Positions 63,201 to 64,000 of a stretch of 64,000 nucleotides of DNA are shown piece after piece. Both the position numbers and the translations under genes were made by a program. The stretch covers positions 106,513,254 to 106,577,253 of the forward strand of contig JAKGHH010000002.1 of assembly GCA_022828595.1 (NCBI GenBank), in the 5' to 3' direction. How positions within the stretch are numbered: the first letter of the stretch is position 1; each line of letters begins with the position of its first letter. Source of the DNA: Nelumbo lutea. Taxonomy: Eukaryota; Streptophyta; Magnoliopsida; Proteales; Nelumbonaceae. Under the pieces are notes generated by a model. It did not search any database. It saw only the letters and a program-made list of their open reading frames with translations, and was not told the DNA's origin.

Positions 63201-63605
63201 AGAATCATAGCGGCCCAGACTACCACGAATGTGATGATTGATTATTGATAAATCCAGAATCCCTTTCAGATTTCCGCTATGTATCTACCATCTACAATTT
63301 CAGATATTGTACTTCAAATGACTTTGGCTCAATGCCGTTTCTGAAACACACATGCATAAGGCCCAATTTTTTTCCTTCCTGGTAGCTTAGGGGAACCAAG
63401 ACAATGGGATGTCCAGCCTTGTACAGACTAGCGTAAAAATAGTGCAATCATGATGCCCTCACAAAAGCTTACCAAAAAAACAAAATTGTGCTCTCCACAT
63501 CTACTTTACCCAACTCATCAACATGGAGCTTGCAGATATTGGGACCCAATTGAATGAATTGTTCAATGAAGGATGCCAAAATGATTGAACCTCTCTGATC
63601 AAATA
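60216..63605 (-). CDS. Unrecognised multi-exon gene, last seven exons
   Basis: Exons on the minus strand: 63473-63605, 62205-62300, 61685-61756, 61361-61471, 61206-61249, 60813-60893 and 60216-60496 (818 nt, about 272 residues to a TAA stop). All six junction phases agree in one frame. Donors include TTTTG|GTAAGC, GAG|GTATGC and CCAAG|GTAAGT; acceptors include CCTTCAG, CTCACAG and a T-rich one ending GGCTTAG. The protein starts within GSIILASFIEQFIQLGP (helical), passes ELKRFRRFGPVGRLP, VSMLPCEHRNWIVGAGP and KRMDWKWKNRLPQVVLIDSS, then a beta-rich part (KVNDKVSLSMSQVWTSVGL, FSLTLRAEVELVPVLP), and ends in a helical tail. I do not recognise the family; a C-terminal Integrator-subunit-like (INTS7) region is only a guess. 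Upstream exons lie beyond 63605 and probably beyond the window. Confidence 0.6.
60580..60670. repeat. Pyrimidine-rich simple repeat in an intron
   Basis: A run of C followed by CTCTTTCTCTCTTGCAGTCTC-type sequence on the plus strand. It lies in the last intron of the minus-strand gene, where it reads as a purine tract. A plus-strand frame at 60515-60703 is a composition artefact. Confidence 0.6.
62502..63014. mobile_element. hAT-like non-autonomous element with perfect 8-bp duplication
   Basis: The ends TAGGGCTCTTCACGGG and TTATAAACAGCCCTA are inverted repeats. ATACATAA flanks both sides exactly (62494-62501 and 63015-63022), the 8-bp duplication typical of hAT elements. An internal TGTGAACAGTCCTA near 62655 looks like a second copy of the end. 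It lies in an intron of the unrecognised gene and is related to 38408-38916. Confidence 0.8.
63157..63261. repeat. Tandem duplication, 55-bp period
   Basis: GGCCCAGACTACCACGAATG and the following 30 bases up to AATCCAGAATC occur identically at 63157-63206 and 63212-63261. The identity suggests a recent slippage or duplication within an intron of the minus-strand gene. Confidence 0.9.
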
Positions 63606-64000
63606 CTGAAGGACACATGGTCTAGCTGGCTCAGCTCAGCTGGTTAAGTTTGAGAAAATCCAACCCCAAACATGGTTCAAAGCATACCTCCATCATTAGT
63701 AACCACACAATGATCACCCATTTAAGGCCTAATAACAAATCTTCATTTTTTTTTTCTAAGCCCAATAGGAAATCCCACTTTATACTTTCAACTGGGATTC
63801 CAGCTATCTTCTACCCAAAAAAACAGAAGGATTCCAATTTTCATAATCATGGGGGGCTAGAATAGCCATAGATTGTCATCTTCTAATGCTTCCATCCATC
63901 ATAACCACTTTGAATCCCACATAGTAAGGCAGCAGAAGCTTATAATTCTCCAATCGATTTTTTTCCTCTTTCTCAAAAACTCAACCTTTTGTTTTCTTCG

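Overview
The window is nuclear DNA of a flowering plant. It is AT-rich and intron-bearing, with long gene-poor stretches full of LTR retrotransposons, LINE relics and MITEs, and its recognisable genes belong to plant-specific families. The species cannot be fixed from sequence alone; a dicot-type angiosperm is likely.

Four protein-coding genes can be reconstructed, all on the minus strand. (1) 421-4812: an 11-exon bZIP gene, orthologous in layout and motifs to TGA10. (2) 36081-36555: a three-exon gene of only 93 codons that encodes a CLE peptide prehormone of CLV3/CLE40 type. Its exons are too short to stand out as open frames. (3) 45340-47640: an EIN3-like factor closest to EIL3/SLIM1, with one tiny and one very long coding exon. 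(4) 60216-63605: the last seven phase-consistent exons (about 272 residues) of a gene I do not recognise, whose 5' end lies upstream of 63605.

The rest is mostly mobile DNA. 15820-22621 is a 5'-truncated, dead Ty3/gypsy element of the Tat/Ogre type, with a second RNase H, an antisense ORF behind pol and a 3' LTR. 29560-32847 is a 5'-truncated L1-type LINE split by a 1,835-bp solo LTR (30269-32103) that is flanked by the 5-bp duplication AAGTG. A second, inverted copy of the same unusual LTR lies at 51834-53479. Both LTRs are built largely of tandem arrays (15-bp, about 51-bp, about 58-bp units and a CGCG-rich block). Smaller elements include Tourist-like MITEs with TTA duplications, hAT-like elements (one with a perfect 8-bp duplication), Mutator-like terminal inverted repeat elements, and a five-copy family with GGTTTT-type inverted ends.

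The genes do not form a pathway cluster. They are independent regulators: a TGACG-binding factor, a peptide signal and a probable sulfur-response factor, plus one unknown protein, separated by transposon-rich spacers. No operon-like structure, CRISPR array, rRNA or tRNA gene was seen.
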